Origin: Comamonas badia DSM 17552
GTDB lineage: Bacteria > Pseudomonadota > Gammaproteobacteria > Burkholderiales > Burkholderiaceae_C
NCBI RefSeq assembly: GCF_000484635.1
Contig: NZ_AXVM01000011.1
Span: forward strand, 1 to 44,210
Reading direction: 5' to 3'
Length of the DNA: 44,210 bases
Under the pieces are notes generated by a model. The model was given only the letters and a program-made list of their open reading frames with translations, ran no database searches and was not told the DNA's origin. Every line of letters starts with the position of its first letter. Position 1 is the stretch's first letter. The position numbers and the translations under genes were made by a program. This document shows positions 1-6,658 of this stretch, piece after piece.

Positions 1-101
1 TTCCGGCTGTTCGGTGCGGTCGGCACGAGGAACCCGGTTGGCCCTGTTGCCACCGTCTTTCCTGAGTTCATCGCCCGCGACGGTCAGGAGCGCGCGAACG
101 G

Positions 102-182
102 GTGCCGTCAAGGAGGCAAGCGCAGGGTTGGTGCGGCCCGCAGGCGCAGCCGAGGACACGGCCCTGCGCGCCTTGACGGCAC
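102..182. repeat. Long stem-loop, copy 1 (GCCGTCA arms)
   Basis: GTGCCGTCAAGG at 102-113 is the exact reverse complement of CCTTGACGGCAC at 171-182, so 57 bases are enclosed by a perfect 12-bp stem. A related structure with the same GCCGTCA/TGACGGC arms lies at 1395-1457. It could be an RNA structure or a protein-binding site of the element; the function is unknown. Confidence 0.6.
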
Positions 183-271
183 ACGGGCGCGGGCTACAGT
201 CGCGGACAAGGTGATGAGGTCAGGGAAGACGGCTGGACATGGCAACGGCCCCTCCACACGCCGACCGCACG

Positions 272-407
272 GCAAGCGAAGCGCGCAGGCCCGAAGCTGG
301 AAGCCGGGCCGGAGGCGTCAGCCGAGCGGAGGGAGGGAACGATGGAAGCCCGTCAGGGGCGAGACCCCGCAGGGGGCTCGATGCGCAGCACGACAGCGCG
401 ACCGGCC
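272..407. repeat. ICE-type GC-rich repeat, copy A
   Basis: This copy begins with GCAAGCGAAGCGCGCAGG and runs through GGCCGGAGGCGTCAG, GATGGAAGCCCG, GGGGCGAGAC and CTCGATGCGCAGCACGA to CGGCC. The same blocks occur in the same order in copy C at 1529-1639. Copy A carries an extra segment of about 25 bases in the first third. No gene overlaps it convincingly. Confidence 0.75.
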
Positions 408-594
408 ATCTCTCAGGTTGCCGGGGACGCCCAGCCTTCAAAGCAGAATGGACAGCAGGATCAGGACGAGCACACGCAAGGCATCGTGGATCTGCAGCTG
501 ATGTTGTCTGGCCGATCCGGCGCAGCCGGGTCGGCGGTGTTCAGGGGCGCCAAGCCTGCGCGGCGGGGATAGCCCGCAGGGCTTTCCCCTGGAG

Positions 595-645
595 GCAAGC
601 GAAGCGCGCAGCGCCCCGTGAGGGGCGCGAAGGCGTCACGCCGAG
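595..645. repeat. ICE-type GC-rich repeat, copy B (short)
   Basis: This is a short copy. It shares the first 17 bases, GCAAGCGAAGCGCGCAG, with copies A and C, then continues with a small hairpin (GCGCCCC, GTGA, GGGGCGC) and the AGGCGTCA block. It ends just beyond the stop codon (636) of the neighbouring reverse-strand gene, so it may form the 3' end of that transcript. Confidence 0.65.
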
Positions 646-914
646 TCGTCAGGACGCAGGCTGGATTCCGATACCGGCATCCACGGCGAAGACGAATCCA
701 GGTAGTAGCGCCCGCCAAGCGCATACAGCCCCGAAGGCTCGGTGGGCCGGTAGAACCCAGTAACGCGGCGCGAGAACTGCGCGCCGAACTCGTTGGTGAA
801 GACCACCGCGTCGCCGATGGCAAAGCGCAGGGGCTGGCCGTTCTCCGGCGCGAACGGCTTGAGCACGTCGTGCTGCGCCGTGATTTCGATGATCCAATCG
901 TGATGGCTGCTCAT
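636..914 (-). CDS. Small ICE-associated hypothetical protein
   Basis: A 92-residue protein whose start is set by AGGAGA about 8 bases before the ATG at 914; the open frame continues further upstream but without a ribosome site. The sequence is hydrophilic, starting MSSHHDWIIEITAQHD, and contains a beta-rich stretch with FAIGDAVVFTNEFGA and YYLDSSSPWMPV. There is no signal peptide or membrane segment. It lies 65 bases downstream of the DUF2958 gene on the same strand, and small genes of this kind are commonly clustered in integrative conjugative elements, so an accessory role in the element is likely. I do not recognise a function. Confidence 0.7.
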   Translation of the reverse strand: MSSHHDWIIEITAQHDVLKPFAPENGQPLRFAIGDAVVFTNEFGAQFSRRVTGFYRPTEPSGLYALGGRYYLDSSSPWMPVSESSLRPDDSA

Positions 915-979
915 GGCATTGATCTCCTGTGATGGTTGAGAAAGCACAAGGAGCGCCTTGCGGCGCTCCAAGGGCCGGG

Positions 980-1330
980 TCAGACAACGATCCGCCCGGC
1001 CAGCCGCGCATCGCGCGCATAGGCGCTCAACCGCTTCTCCGCACGAAAGTGCAGATCACGCTCGACCGGCAACCCCAGCCGCCCGCGCACAGTTGCCAGC
1101 TCGTCCAGGCTGACCCAGCCGATTTCCGGCTCTCCCAGGCCCAGGTCGCAAAGACCAAAGGCGTGGTCGTGGTCGTCGGGATCAATCTCGGTCAGCAGCC
1201 AGGTCGCGCCGGCGTCCGGCGTAAACAGCTTGACCACGGGCGCCGGATCGAAGTCCGCGTTCTCCAAGGATTCGCGGCCGTTGGCCAGCAGCACGATGCG
1301 CTGCTCGTCAGTGATGAGTGCGTTGTTCAT
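980..1330 (-). CDS. DUF2958 domain-containing protein
   Basis: A 116-residue protein that matches the DUF2958 pattern along its whole length: an N-terminal LITDEQRIVLLANGRE, then PVVKLFTPDAGATWLLTE, FGLCDLGLGEPEIGWVSL, LGLPVERDLHFRA and a C-terminal LSAYARDARLAGRIV. The family is short, cytosolic and found mainly on plasmids and ICEs; its biochemical role is not established. AGGAGTTCACC precedes the ATG. The gene is probably co-transcribed with the small hypothetical gene that follows it on the reverse strand. It is the best single marker that the left end of the window is an integrative element rather than core chromosome. Confidence 0.85.
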   Translation of the reverse strand: MNNALITDEQRIVLLANGRESLENADFDPAPVVKLFTPDAGATWLLTEIDPDDHDHAFGLCDLGLGEPEIGWVSLDELATVRGRLGLPVERDLHFRAEKRLSAYARDARLAGRIVV

Positions 1331-1394
1331 GGTGAACTCCTGAAAGGTTGCCGGGCGGAATTGCCCAACCCTTCCGGGGCACGGCGCAGCGCAA

Positions 1395-1457
1395 GCCGTC
1401 AGGGGTCAACGACGGCCGCCAGGACGCAAGCGCCATCGGCGCGCAGCCCTTGACGGC
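1395..1457. repeat. Long stem-loop, copy 2 (GCCGTCA arms)
   Basis: GCCGTCAGGGG at 1395-1405 pairs with CCCTTGACGGC at 1447-1457 with one mismatch or G-T pair. The arm core GCCGTCA/TGACGGC is the same as in the structure at 102-182, and both enclose a GCAAGCGC motif, so the two are probably diverged copies. Confidence 0.5.
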
Positions 1458-1528
1458 GAGAACGCCGTGGCACGATGAAGGAAACAGCAAGACCGCCTCC
1501 CTAGCACCTCCACGCACCCCGGTTTTCA

Positions 1529-1639
1529 GCAAGCGAAGCGCGCAGGCCCGCGAGGGCCGGAGGCGTCAGCGATGGAAGCCCGCAGGGGGCGAGACGCGCG
1601 CAGCGAGGCTCGATGCGCAGCACGAGAGCGCGGCCGGCC
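1529..1639. repeat. ICE-type GC-rich repeat, copy C
   Basis: A compact copy beginning with GCAAGCGAAGCGCGCAGGCC and ending CGCGGCCGGCC. All blocks of copy A (272-407) are present in the same order without the extra insert. The blocks themselves form local hairpins such as GGCCCGCGAGGGCC. Confidence 0.75.
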
Positions 1640-1808
1640 GATGGATCGGCCGGAGACGCACCGACTCGCTTGTCCACCAGGCTGCCGGCAAGAGAAGGGC
1701 GTCGGTTTGATGAACTGCTGATCTAGGATTCCCGACGCCTCACGACAGATAATTTGTAGAGATCGCTACACCATTGCAGCACTCATGACAGCACTTTAAG
1801 CTGCTGCC

Positions 1809-2262
1809 ATGACCTTATCCCCTGCCTCCTGGCTGACCCTAATCGTCAGCCTCCCGTCCGCCAGCGGCACGGCGCGTATGCGCATCTGGCGCGCCGTCAA
1901 GGCGCTGGGCTGTGCCGCCCTGCGTGACGGCGCCTACCGGCGCTATTCCCTACGACATCCCGAATGTCGAACTGAGTCACGTGGGCGAGCTGTGCAGCTT
2001 CGATGCCTTCCTGGCGAAGTACGACCTGGATGATCCCGCGCTGCGCCAACTGGCCGGGATCGTGCGCGGCGCCGACACCTCAAGGCTTGACCTGACGCCG
2101 CAGTCGGCCGGGCTCTATGCGCTGTCGCTGGGCTTGTCGCACAACTTCAGCGACGACCACGAGATGCTGCGGCATGGCATGGTGATGTACGACGCCCTCT
2201 ATGCGTGGTGCCGTTCGTGCCAGGCCGAGACGCACAACTGGCCCCCAGCCATGACCGCCTGA
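1809..2262 (+). pseudogene. Collapsed chromate resistance gene chrB
   Basis: Two parts of ChrB are recognisable in different frames. Frame one, from the ATG at 1809, gives WLTLIVSLPSASGTARMRIW and ALGCAALRDGAY, the ChrB N-terminus. The next frame, from about 1943, gives YDIPNVELSHVGELCSF, then RQLAGIVRGADTSRLDL and LSLGLSHNFSDDHEML, the C-terminal chromate-resistance domain, ending at 2262. ChrB is normally about 300 residues; here roughly 150 remain. An internal deletion with frame change near 1937-1945 has therefore removed the middle. ChrB regulates and supports the chromate efflux pump ChrA, but no chrA follows. I take the gene to be non-functional as a regulator, although the C-terminal part is still open for 116 residues. 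Confidence 0.8.
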
Positions 2263-2308
2263 TCCCGCCAGGCAGAGAACCTCTCGAAGGGCGGCAACCG
2301 CCCGGCAC

Positions 2309-2903
2309 ATGCGCGCTGTTGTCGCCGTCGCCGCGACCCTGTTGCCCCCCACTGGCCGCGAGCGCCAGGGAGGTGGCGCTGACCGGCCCGCAGGTCAGCG
2401 CCGCCATCAGCGGCAAGCTCGTGACCGACGAATACCACTGGGGGCACAGGTATTTCGCGGATGGGCGGGTCGAGCGCTCGGAGAACGGCCGCCAGCGGAC
2501 GGCGCGCTGGTCGGTCAAGGGCAACCGGCTCTGCCTGCTGCAGCCGGAAGTCAGCAAGGACGAACCGATCTGCTACCGCGTCACCCGCGACGGGCAGGAA
2601 CTGCAGTACAAGGACGATGCGCAGTTCGTGGTGTTCCGGGCGCTGGTGCTGCGGCCCATGCCCAAGTGCGCCGTGAATGGCTGTGGAATCTACAGACGCG
2701 GCTGGAGCCACCACCAGGCTGCGGTGCCGACGGCCAACCATATCAACACGATGAGCACCATCCCGAACCGGCTCCTGGGTTTGGCTCCGTTGGCTTGCAT
2801 CCACGCATCCGCCTGGCCACGGCATTCCGCAAGGACTTCTGGCGGCAATAACCTGACGGTCAGCCAGATCAACGCGGGCAGCAGCAGCATGTCGTCCACA
2901 TAG
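2309..2903 (+). pseudogene. Small exported protein, frameshifted at its signal peptide
   Basis: The ATG at 2309 begins a good signal peptide (MRAVVAVAATLLP), but the frame then leaves the conserved-looking mature protein. If the run of six C at 2345-2350 had five, the reading would be LLPPLAASA followed by REVALTGPQVSAAISGKL, with a classic Ala-X-Ala cleavage site. The mature part has GHRYFADGRVERS, ARWSVKGNRLCLLQ and ICYRVTRDGQEL, a small beta-rich periplasmic type of sequence with two or three cysteines. The frame runs on to 2903, antisense to the DUF1232 gene that ends at 2690, so the native C-terminus is probably lost as well. I do not recognise the family. It lies next to the chrB remnant and may have been part of the same cargo. 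Confidence 0.55.
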
Positions 2904-3082
2904 CCCAGCACGGGGATGAAGTCCGGGATCAGGTCGATGGGGCTCAGAGCGTAGGCCACCACGAAGACCCCGAGGGCCTTGGCATACCAAGGCGTTCCGG
3001 GGTGCTTGCCCGCAAACCACAGCGTCACGCCATCACGCTTGATCCGCTTGGCCCAGGCTTTCAGGGACGCGCCGATGCTCAT
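2690..3082 (-). CDS. YkvA/DUF1232 family membrane protein
   Basis: A 130-residue protein. The diagnostic DUF1232 block is present at about residues 41-75: VVAYALSPIDLIPDFIPVLG followed by YVDDMLLLPALIWL. A second hydrophobic segment near the C-terminus (FGMVLIVLIWLAVGTAAWWW) suggests two membrane spans. The start ATG (3082) overlaps the stop of dmeF by four bases (ATGA), so translation is coupled to the efflux pump. The biochemical role of the family is not known; the coupling suggests it helps DmeF function or membrane integrity under metal load, but that is inference. Its 3' end overlaps the convergent frameshifted gene. Confidence 0.85.
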   Translation of the reverse strand: MSIGASLKAWAKRIKRDGVTLWFAGKHPGTPWYAKALGVFVVAYALSPIDLIPDFIPVLGYVDDMLLLPALIWLTVRLLPPEVLAECRGQADAWMQANGAKPRSRFGMVLIVLIWLAVGTAAWWWLQPRL

Positions 3083-4053
3083 GCGGCCTGCCGCTGCACT
3101 TTGACCGTGACATGCGACAGCTCGTGGATATGCACGAGCAGTGCCTTGTAGTGCGCGGGCTCCAGAGGTTCCCGGGCCACCATCGAAATAATGGCCGCGA
3201 AATGCCCCGGGCCGACCTGCCAGACATGCAGATCCGCGACCTGGCTCTCCGTCGGCTCCAGCGCCTCCCGGATCTCCTGCCGCACTTCCTCGCCTTCGGC
3301 CACGGCATCGAGCAGCACGCTGCCAGAGTCCTGGATCAGTCCCCACGACCAGCGGGCAATCACCAGCGCGCCGACAACGCCCATGAGCGGATCGGCCCAC
3401 AGCCAGCCGTAGCTGCGGCCGACCAGCAACGCGACGATGGCCAGCACGGAGGTCAGCGCATCGGCCAGCACATGGATGTAGGCTGCGCGCAGATTGTTGT
3501 CGCGGCTCTTGCCGGGCGCCTCGTGCGCATGGTGGTCGTCGTGGCCGTGGTGATGGTCGTGCCCATGATGGTGACCGTGGTGTGTGTGGTCGTCCTTCAG
3601 CAGCCAGGCACAGAGCAGATTCACGATCAGCCCGACAACTGCCACGGCGATCGCCTGATTGAAGTCGATATGGATGGGCTGGGTGAGCCGCACCAGACTT
3701 TCCCAGGCGATCAGCAGCGCAATCAGGGCCAGGACGATCGCGCTGGCAAAGCCGGCCAGATCGCCCAGCTTACCCGTGCCGAAGGTGAAGCGTGGATTGC
3801 CCGCATGCTTGCGCGCGAAGCGGTAGGCCAGCGCGGTGATCAGCATCGCGCCGGCATGGGTGGACATGTGCCAGCCATCGGCCACCAGCGCCATCGAGCC
3901 GTAGATCGTGCCCGCGACGATCTCCACCAGCATCATGCTGGCCGTGAGGGCGATCACCAGCCACACCTTGCGCTCGTTGCGCTGGTGGTCGGTGCCAAGA
4001 AAGAAGTGGTCGTGTGCGGACGCGGCAAGTGGGGTGGTCGTGGCGCTGGTCAT
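3079..4053 (-). CDS. CDF-family cobalt/nickel efflux transporter DmeF
   Basis: A 324-residue cation diffusion facilitator, exporting divalent metal ions across the inner membrane in exchange for protons. About six membrane segments can be traced (roughly 31-50, 68-80, 97-117, 133-152, 192-210 and 219-237). The metal-site segments are ALVADGWHMSTHAGA in TM2 (D59, H62, H66) and HVLADALTS (HxxxD) in TM5. Between TM4 and TM5 lies a histidine-rich loop with HTHHGHHHGHDHHHGHDDHH, typical of DmeF/CzcD-type proteins. The C-terminal cytosolic domain contains VADLHVWQVGPGHFAA. The gene follows the RcnR/CsoR-type regulator by 40 bases and shares an ATGA overlap with the DUF1232 gene. The Co/Ni assignment rests mainly on the regulator's metal-site residues. 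Confidence 0.9.
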   Translation of the reverse strand: MTSATTTPLAASAHDHFFLGTDHQRNERKVWLVIALTASMMLVEIVAGTIYGSMALVADGWHMSTHAGAMLITALAYRFARKHAGNPRFTFGTGKLGDLAGFASAIVLALIALLIAWESLVRLTQPIHIDFNQAIAVAVVGLIVNLLCAWLLKDDHTHHGHHHGHDHHHGHDDHHAHEAPGKSRDNNLRAAYIHVLADALTSVLAIVALLVGRSYGWLWADPLMGVVGALVIARWSWGLIQDSGSVLLDAVAEGEEVRQEIREALEPTESQVADLHVWQVGPGHFAAIISMVAREPLEPAHYKALLVHIHELSHVTVKVQRQAA

Positions 4054-4093
4054 GCGTGGTTTCCAAAGTGGGGACAGTCTGCGGGCGGCAGGT

Positions 4094-4366
4094 TTATTTC
4101 ATGTAGGCCCGGATGACTTCGATCATTTCCTCGCCGCCCAGCAGGCGCTCCTTGTCGTCCGGTGGCGCCAGGACATGCTCGCGCAGGTGGTCTTCCATCA
4201 CTTCGGCGGTCAGGCCGCTGACTGCGCCGCGCACGGAGGCGATCTGGCGCAGCACTTCGACACAGGCCGCATCCGCTTCCAGGGCGCGCTCGATGCCTTC
4301 GAGCTGACCCTTGATGCGGCGGACACGCGCGATCAGCTTGGCTTTTTCACGGGAGGTATGGGACAT
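4094..4366 (-). CDS. RcnR/CsoR-family Co/Ni-sensing repressor (DmeR)
   Basis: A 90-residue all-helical regulator. The start at MSHTSREK is preferred over an upstream in-frame ATG (4378) because the family's metal-binding N-terminus begins MSHT. With this start the residues fall exactly where RcnR has its Ni/Co ligands: His3, Cys35, His60 and His64. This distinguishes it from copper-type CsoR (Cys-His-Cys). VRRIKGQLEGIERAL is the conserved DNA-contact helix. It is expected to release its operator when it binds cobalt or nickel, derepressing itself, dmeF and the DUF1232 gene. The palindrome just upstream (4382-4402) is the likely operator. Confidence 0.9.
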   Translation of the reverse strand: MSHTSREKAKLIARVRRIKGQLEGIERALEADAACVEVLRQIASVRGAVSGLTAEVMEDHLREHVLAPPDDKERLLGGEEMIEVIRAYMK

Positions 4367-4381
4367 GGCAGAGGGCAATGA

Positions 4382-4402
4382 ATATAGTCCAGGGGGCTAT
4401 AT
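4382..4402. promoter_or_regulatory. Probable DmeR operator
   Basis: ATATAG, nine bases, CTATAT forms a perfect 6-bp inverted repeat around a G5 run (C5 on the gene strand), 15 bases upstream of the dmeR ATG. Operators of the RcnR/CsoR family combine an inverted A/T-rich repeat with a G/C tract, and this matches. On the reverse strand the TATATT in the repeat could also serve as a -10 element; I found no -35 at a good distance. Confidence 0.7.
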
Positions 4403-4812
4403 TACATTTCCAATGCCGCATGCTGAAGTACGGCCCCAGCAAGACACGGCTGCGCGGCTGGGTATTGGATTGACTGGGCGCGGGGGCCAAAGCGGATTCG
4501 CGTAACCATCATGCCCATCTGATGCGTTGTGTAGCCAAGAGCTGCCTTCTCAAGCCCTCTAAATGCCACCAGATACCAAGCTTTTTTGGAGCGCCGCCGC
4601 CCACTTCTGCATACTACCCACGCACGACAGGCCCAACAACCTAGGCCGGGGACGTGGAGGAGCGAAGCCGAATAGCCACGCTTGGGCAGAAGCGCGGGGT
4701 TCGGCTACGCTCACCTATGCCTGCGCAGGTTTCACCGGCGCTGATCTCTTGTGAGAATTTCTCCATGTCGATTCGACTGTCTCCGCCGTGGCAGTCATGT
4801 CGGGAGGACTCC
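4403..4812. other. Intergenic region between dmeR and the excisionase genes
   Basis: No gene is supported. The stretch is less GC-rich than its surroundings in the first 150 bases. It contains a long near-perfect inverted repeat (4660-4672 with 4700-4712, 12 of 13 bases pairing) and ends with the GGGAGGA ribosome site of the next gene. Confidence 0.5.
4660..4712. repeat. Inverted repeat upstream of the excisionase-like genes
   Basis: GAGCGAAGCCGAA at 4660-4672 pairs with TTCGGCTACGCTC at 4700-4712 with one mismatch, enclosing 27 bases. It lies about 100 bases before the first small DNA-binding gene of the integration module and could be a regulator or excisionase site. Confidence 0.45.
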
Positions 4813-4983
4813 ATGAGTAATGCAAGCCAGTGGGTGCTGATCAAGCGTTTTGCCAAGGTCACCGGCTACAGCGAAGACGCCATACATCACAAGGCCAAGA
4901 ACGGCGCGCGGGTGGGCAAGAGCTTCAAAGTGCTTGATGGGCGCGAGGGCCGCGAGCGCGATCAGCGAGGCGGTACGGCATGA
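4813..4983 (+). CDS. Small excisionase-like protein
   Basis: A 56-residue protein preceded by GGGAGGA. Its first half (QWVLIKRFAKVTGYSEDAIH, then HKAKNG) is the pattern of short Xis-like proteins found beside tyrosine integrases. These usually continue with a Trp-rich strand and a PDGR turn. Here the second half (KSFKVLDGREGRERDQRGG) keeps only LDGR and then becomes low-complexity, so the C-terminus may be altered by an old frameshift. The stop overlaps the start of the next gene in an ATGA, which argues that the present end is the one in use. Its likely role is to direct excision of the element or regulate the integrase. Confidence 0.55.
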   Translation: MSNASQWVLIKRFAKVTGYSEDAIHHKAKNGARVGKSFKVLDGREGRERDQRGGTA

Positions 4984-5288
4984 CCGACGAAACGATCAAC
5001 GCCGAGCAATGCGCCGAACTCCTGCACTGCACCGAGCAGCGGGTAGAGGAACTGACCCGTACGGGCGAACTGCCCGGAATGAAGTTCGGGCGCGGCTGGA
5101 TTTACGTGAAGGCCGACTTGCTGGCCTACATTGCCGACCGGGCTCGGAAGGAGGCAGAGGAACGGCGCCAGGACCTCAATGCCAGAAAGACAGTTCCGCG
5201 CCTGGACATACCGATCAGGCCGCGGCGGCAGACGCCTCCACCGCTTCCTGTACCGGCCAAAGCCTTTGCGCAAGGTCCACGCCCCTGA
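4980..5288 (+). CDS. Helix-turn-helix excisionase-family protein
   Basis: A 102-residue protein with a MerR/excisionase-type helix-turn-helix in the first 60 residues: INAEQCAELLHCTEQRVEEL, then TRTGELPGMKFGRGWIY and VKADLLAYI, the classic order of HTH, wing and dimer helix. The C-terminal tail is basic and proline-rich. It is translationally coupled to the preceding gene (ATGA overlap). Its last 74 bases overlap the convergent 3' end of the integrase, so the tail may not be under strong constraint. It is most likely a recombination directionality factor or a regulator of the element. Confidence 0.7.
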   Translation: MTDETINAEQCAELLHCTEQRVEELTRTGELPGMKFGRGWIYVKADLLAYIADRARKEAEERRQDLNARKTVPRLDIPIRPRRQTPPPLPVPAKAFAQGPRP

Positions 5289-6442
5289 AGCTGGCATAAC
5301 GCTGGGCCATCACCGAACCGGGCTTCCACCCCATGATCTTGTTCAACTCTTCCAGACGGAACATATCGCGTCCGCCTGCGTCTTTCAGCTCCAGCCATCG
5401 GCACGTCGCCTCGTGTCTCAGGTCGTGTTCGTGCAGGTCAACAATGCCCATGTATTCGAACGCGATCCTGAAACGGAACGACAGCCGCGAACTGGCCCGC
5501 GTCAAGCCCTTCTTGCCTTTCTCCACGCCTTCCTCTTCGAGGAACGGGAAAAGCAGCGCGCTGCGTTCAAACGGCGGCCGGCTCGCAAAGTAGGAGGAAA
5601 GCGCCTGATGCACTTCGGGGCGCATCGGCACATCCCGAAAGGAAATCTTCCCTCGCCACTGCTTGGTCTCTTTGACGCGGATCACCTTGCTCTCCGTGTC
5701 AATCTGCCCCCTGGTCAGTGTGTAGGCCTCCCTCAGTCGCAGTCCAGTGTTGAGGATCAACAGGTACAGGGTCAGCAATGCATCGCCGCCCTTGAGTTCC
5801 AGACCACGCGCACGATCCGGCCGCTCATAGCCCGACAACACCGCCAGAATCTTCTCGTGCTCCCCAGGCAGCAGGCGCCTATCGCGTACCTCACTCACCT
5901 TCACTTTGCCACCCTTGGCTTTCACCATCTGGGCATCGACATCGGAATAGGTCGAGTAGCCCTTGGGCAGCAGCTTCACCGGGTTGCTAATTGTCACGTC
6001 CAGGTTGTTGCGCAGATACTCATCGATGGCCCGGCTGAGCGCCTGAATACGGTGCTTGATGGACGTGGGCGACAGGTTTTTTTCCACCTTCAGAGTGCGG
6101 AGATAGCCGGTCAGCCACTTGTAGCCAGCCTCGGAAAATCGCACCGACCCCACCTCGCGCGTCAACGTCTTGAGGGTGAGAATTTGCGTAGGCGCTGCGA
6201 AGCCGCTGTCCGACCACTCCCCCAAGAATGCGGGACAAGCGCACGCCCTCGCCGGGAGATGTCGGGGTGGTCAGCTCTGCAGGCGGAGGGATGTCCGCGT
6301 GCTTCATGAGCTTCCACTGCTGCCCGTAAGCAATGGCATCAACCTCGGTGTCAAAGGTGAAGTACTTGCGTCCGTTCGGGAGTGATGGGTGCCTCAGCCC
6401 TATTTCCCATTTCCCGGATGGTTTCAGTCGGGGTTTTGCCAT
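5215..6442 (-). pseudogene. Tyrosine recombinase (integrase), single frameshift
   Basis: Two frames together make one integrase of about 408 residues. The N-terminus starts at 6442 behind GGAG (MAKPRLKPSGKWEIGLRHPS) and runs to GVRLSRILG. The rest continues in the next frame as EWSDSGFAAPTQILTLKTL. The switch lies in a run of five G on the coding strand (6219-6223); one G fewer restores the frame. The core and catalytic parts are intact: TGLRLREAYTL (first Arg), VKETKQWRGK (Lys), HDLRHEATCRWLE (HxxR) and GSVMAQRYASF (nucleophile Tyr). A TTG at 6225 could start the 336-residue catalytic portion alone. It is the recombinase of the left-hand element. Whether it is dead, translated by slippage or a sequencing artefact cannot be told from the sequence. 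Confidence 0.8.
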
Positions 6443-6658
6443 GCCACAATCTCCATAGCGCCAATGAGATGGATCATTGTATGGTTTGATCGAGTTTCAG
6501 CCGCCATTTTGTGGCGTCTTCGACCACTTTTGAGGCGTTTCTCAAGCATCAATCACTCAATAAGTTGTTGATTCATAAGGATTTCATAGATCATCATGAA
6601 CATGACAATCGACTACAAGATCGAACTGATCCAGAGACCGGCCTGACCTTCTTCAAGC
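6443..6658. other. AT-rich junction between the element and core genome
   Basis: This is a clearly AT-richer stretch between the integrase start and aat. It must hold the integrase promoter and, if the element ends here, the attachment site. A small hairpin CGCCA/TGGCG (6513-6527) is visible. A 16-codon frame starting at 6596 (MNMTIDYKIELIQRPA) could be a leader or a gene remnant; I do not recognise it. No tRNA gene is visible. Confidence 0.45.

Larger units (their letters stand above)
1..635. other. Element region without a recognisable gene
   Basis: I see no convincing protein here. Several frames are open because of the high GC content, but none resembles a family I know. A reverse-strand reading could begin at about 71 and run off the left edge, but it has no Shine-Dalgarno sequence and no recognisable product. 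What the stretch does hold is structure: a perfect 12-bp inverted repeat (102-113 with 171-182) and two copies of a GC-rich repeat (272-407 and 595-645) that recurs at 1529-1639. Small ICE genes are often separated by such sequence, so I read this as the intergenic or decayed part of an integrative element. Confidence 0.5.
1331..1808. other. Intergenic region with element repeats
   Basis: No gene is supported in this 478-base stretch. It contains a second GCCGTCA/TGACGGC stem-loop (1395-1457) and copy C of the GC-rich repeat (1529-1639). The last 130 bases are less GC-rich and would hold the promoter of the chrB remnant; I could not fix a -35/-10 pair with confidence. Confidence 0.5.

Noticed and set aside
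211-763. Overlapping small open frames in the left repeat region
   Set aside because: They lie across repeat copies A and B, have no convincing ribosome sites, and their translations are Arg/Pro/Gly-rich without family likeness.
4408-4413. TTGGAA as the -35 box of dmeR
   Set aside because: It lies 21 bases from the TATATT in the operator, too far for a normal sigma-70 promoter.
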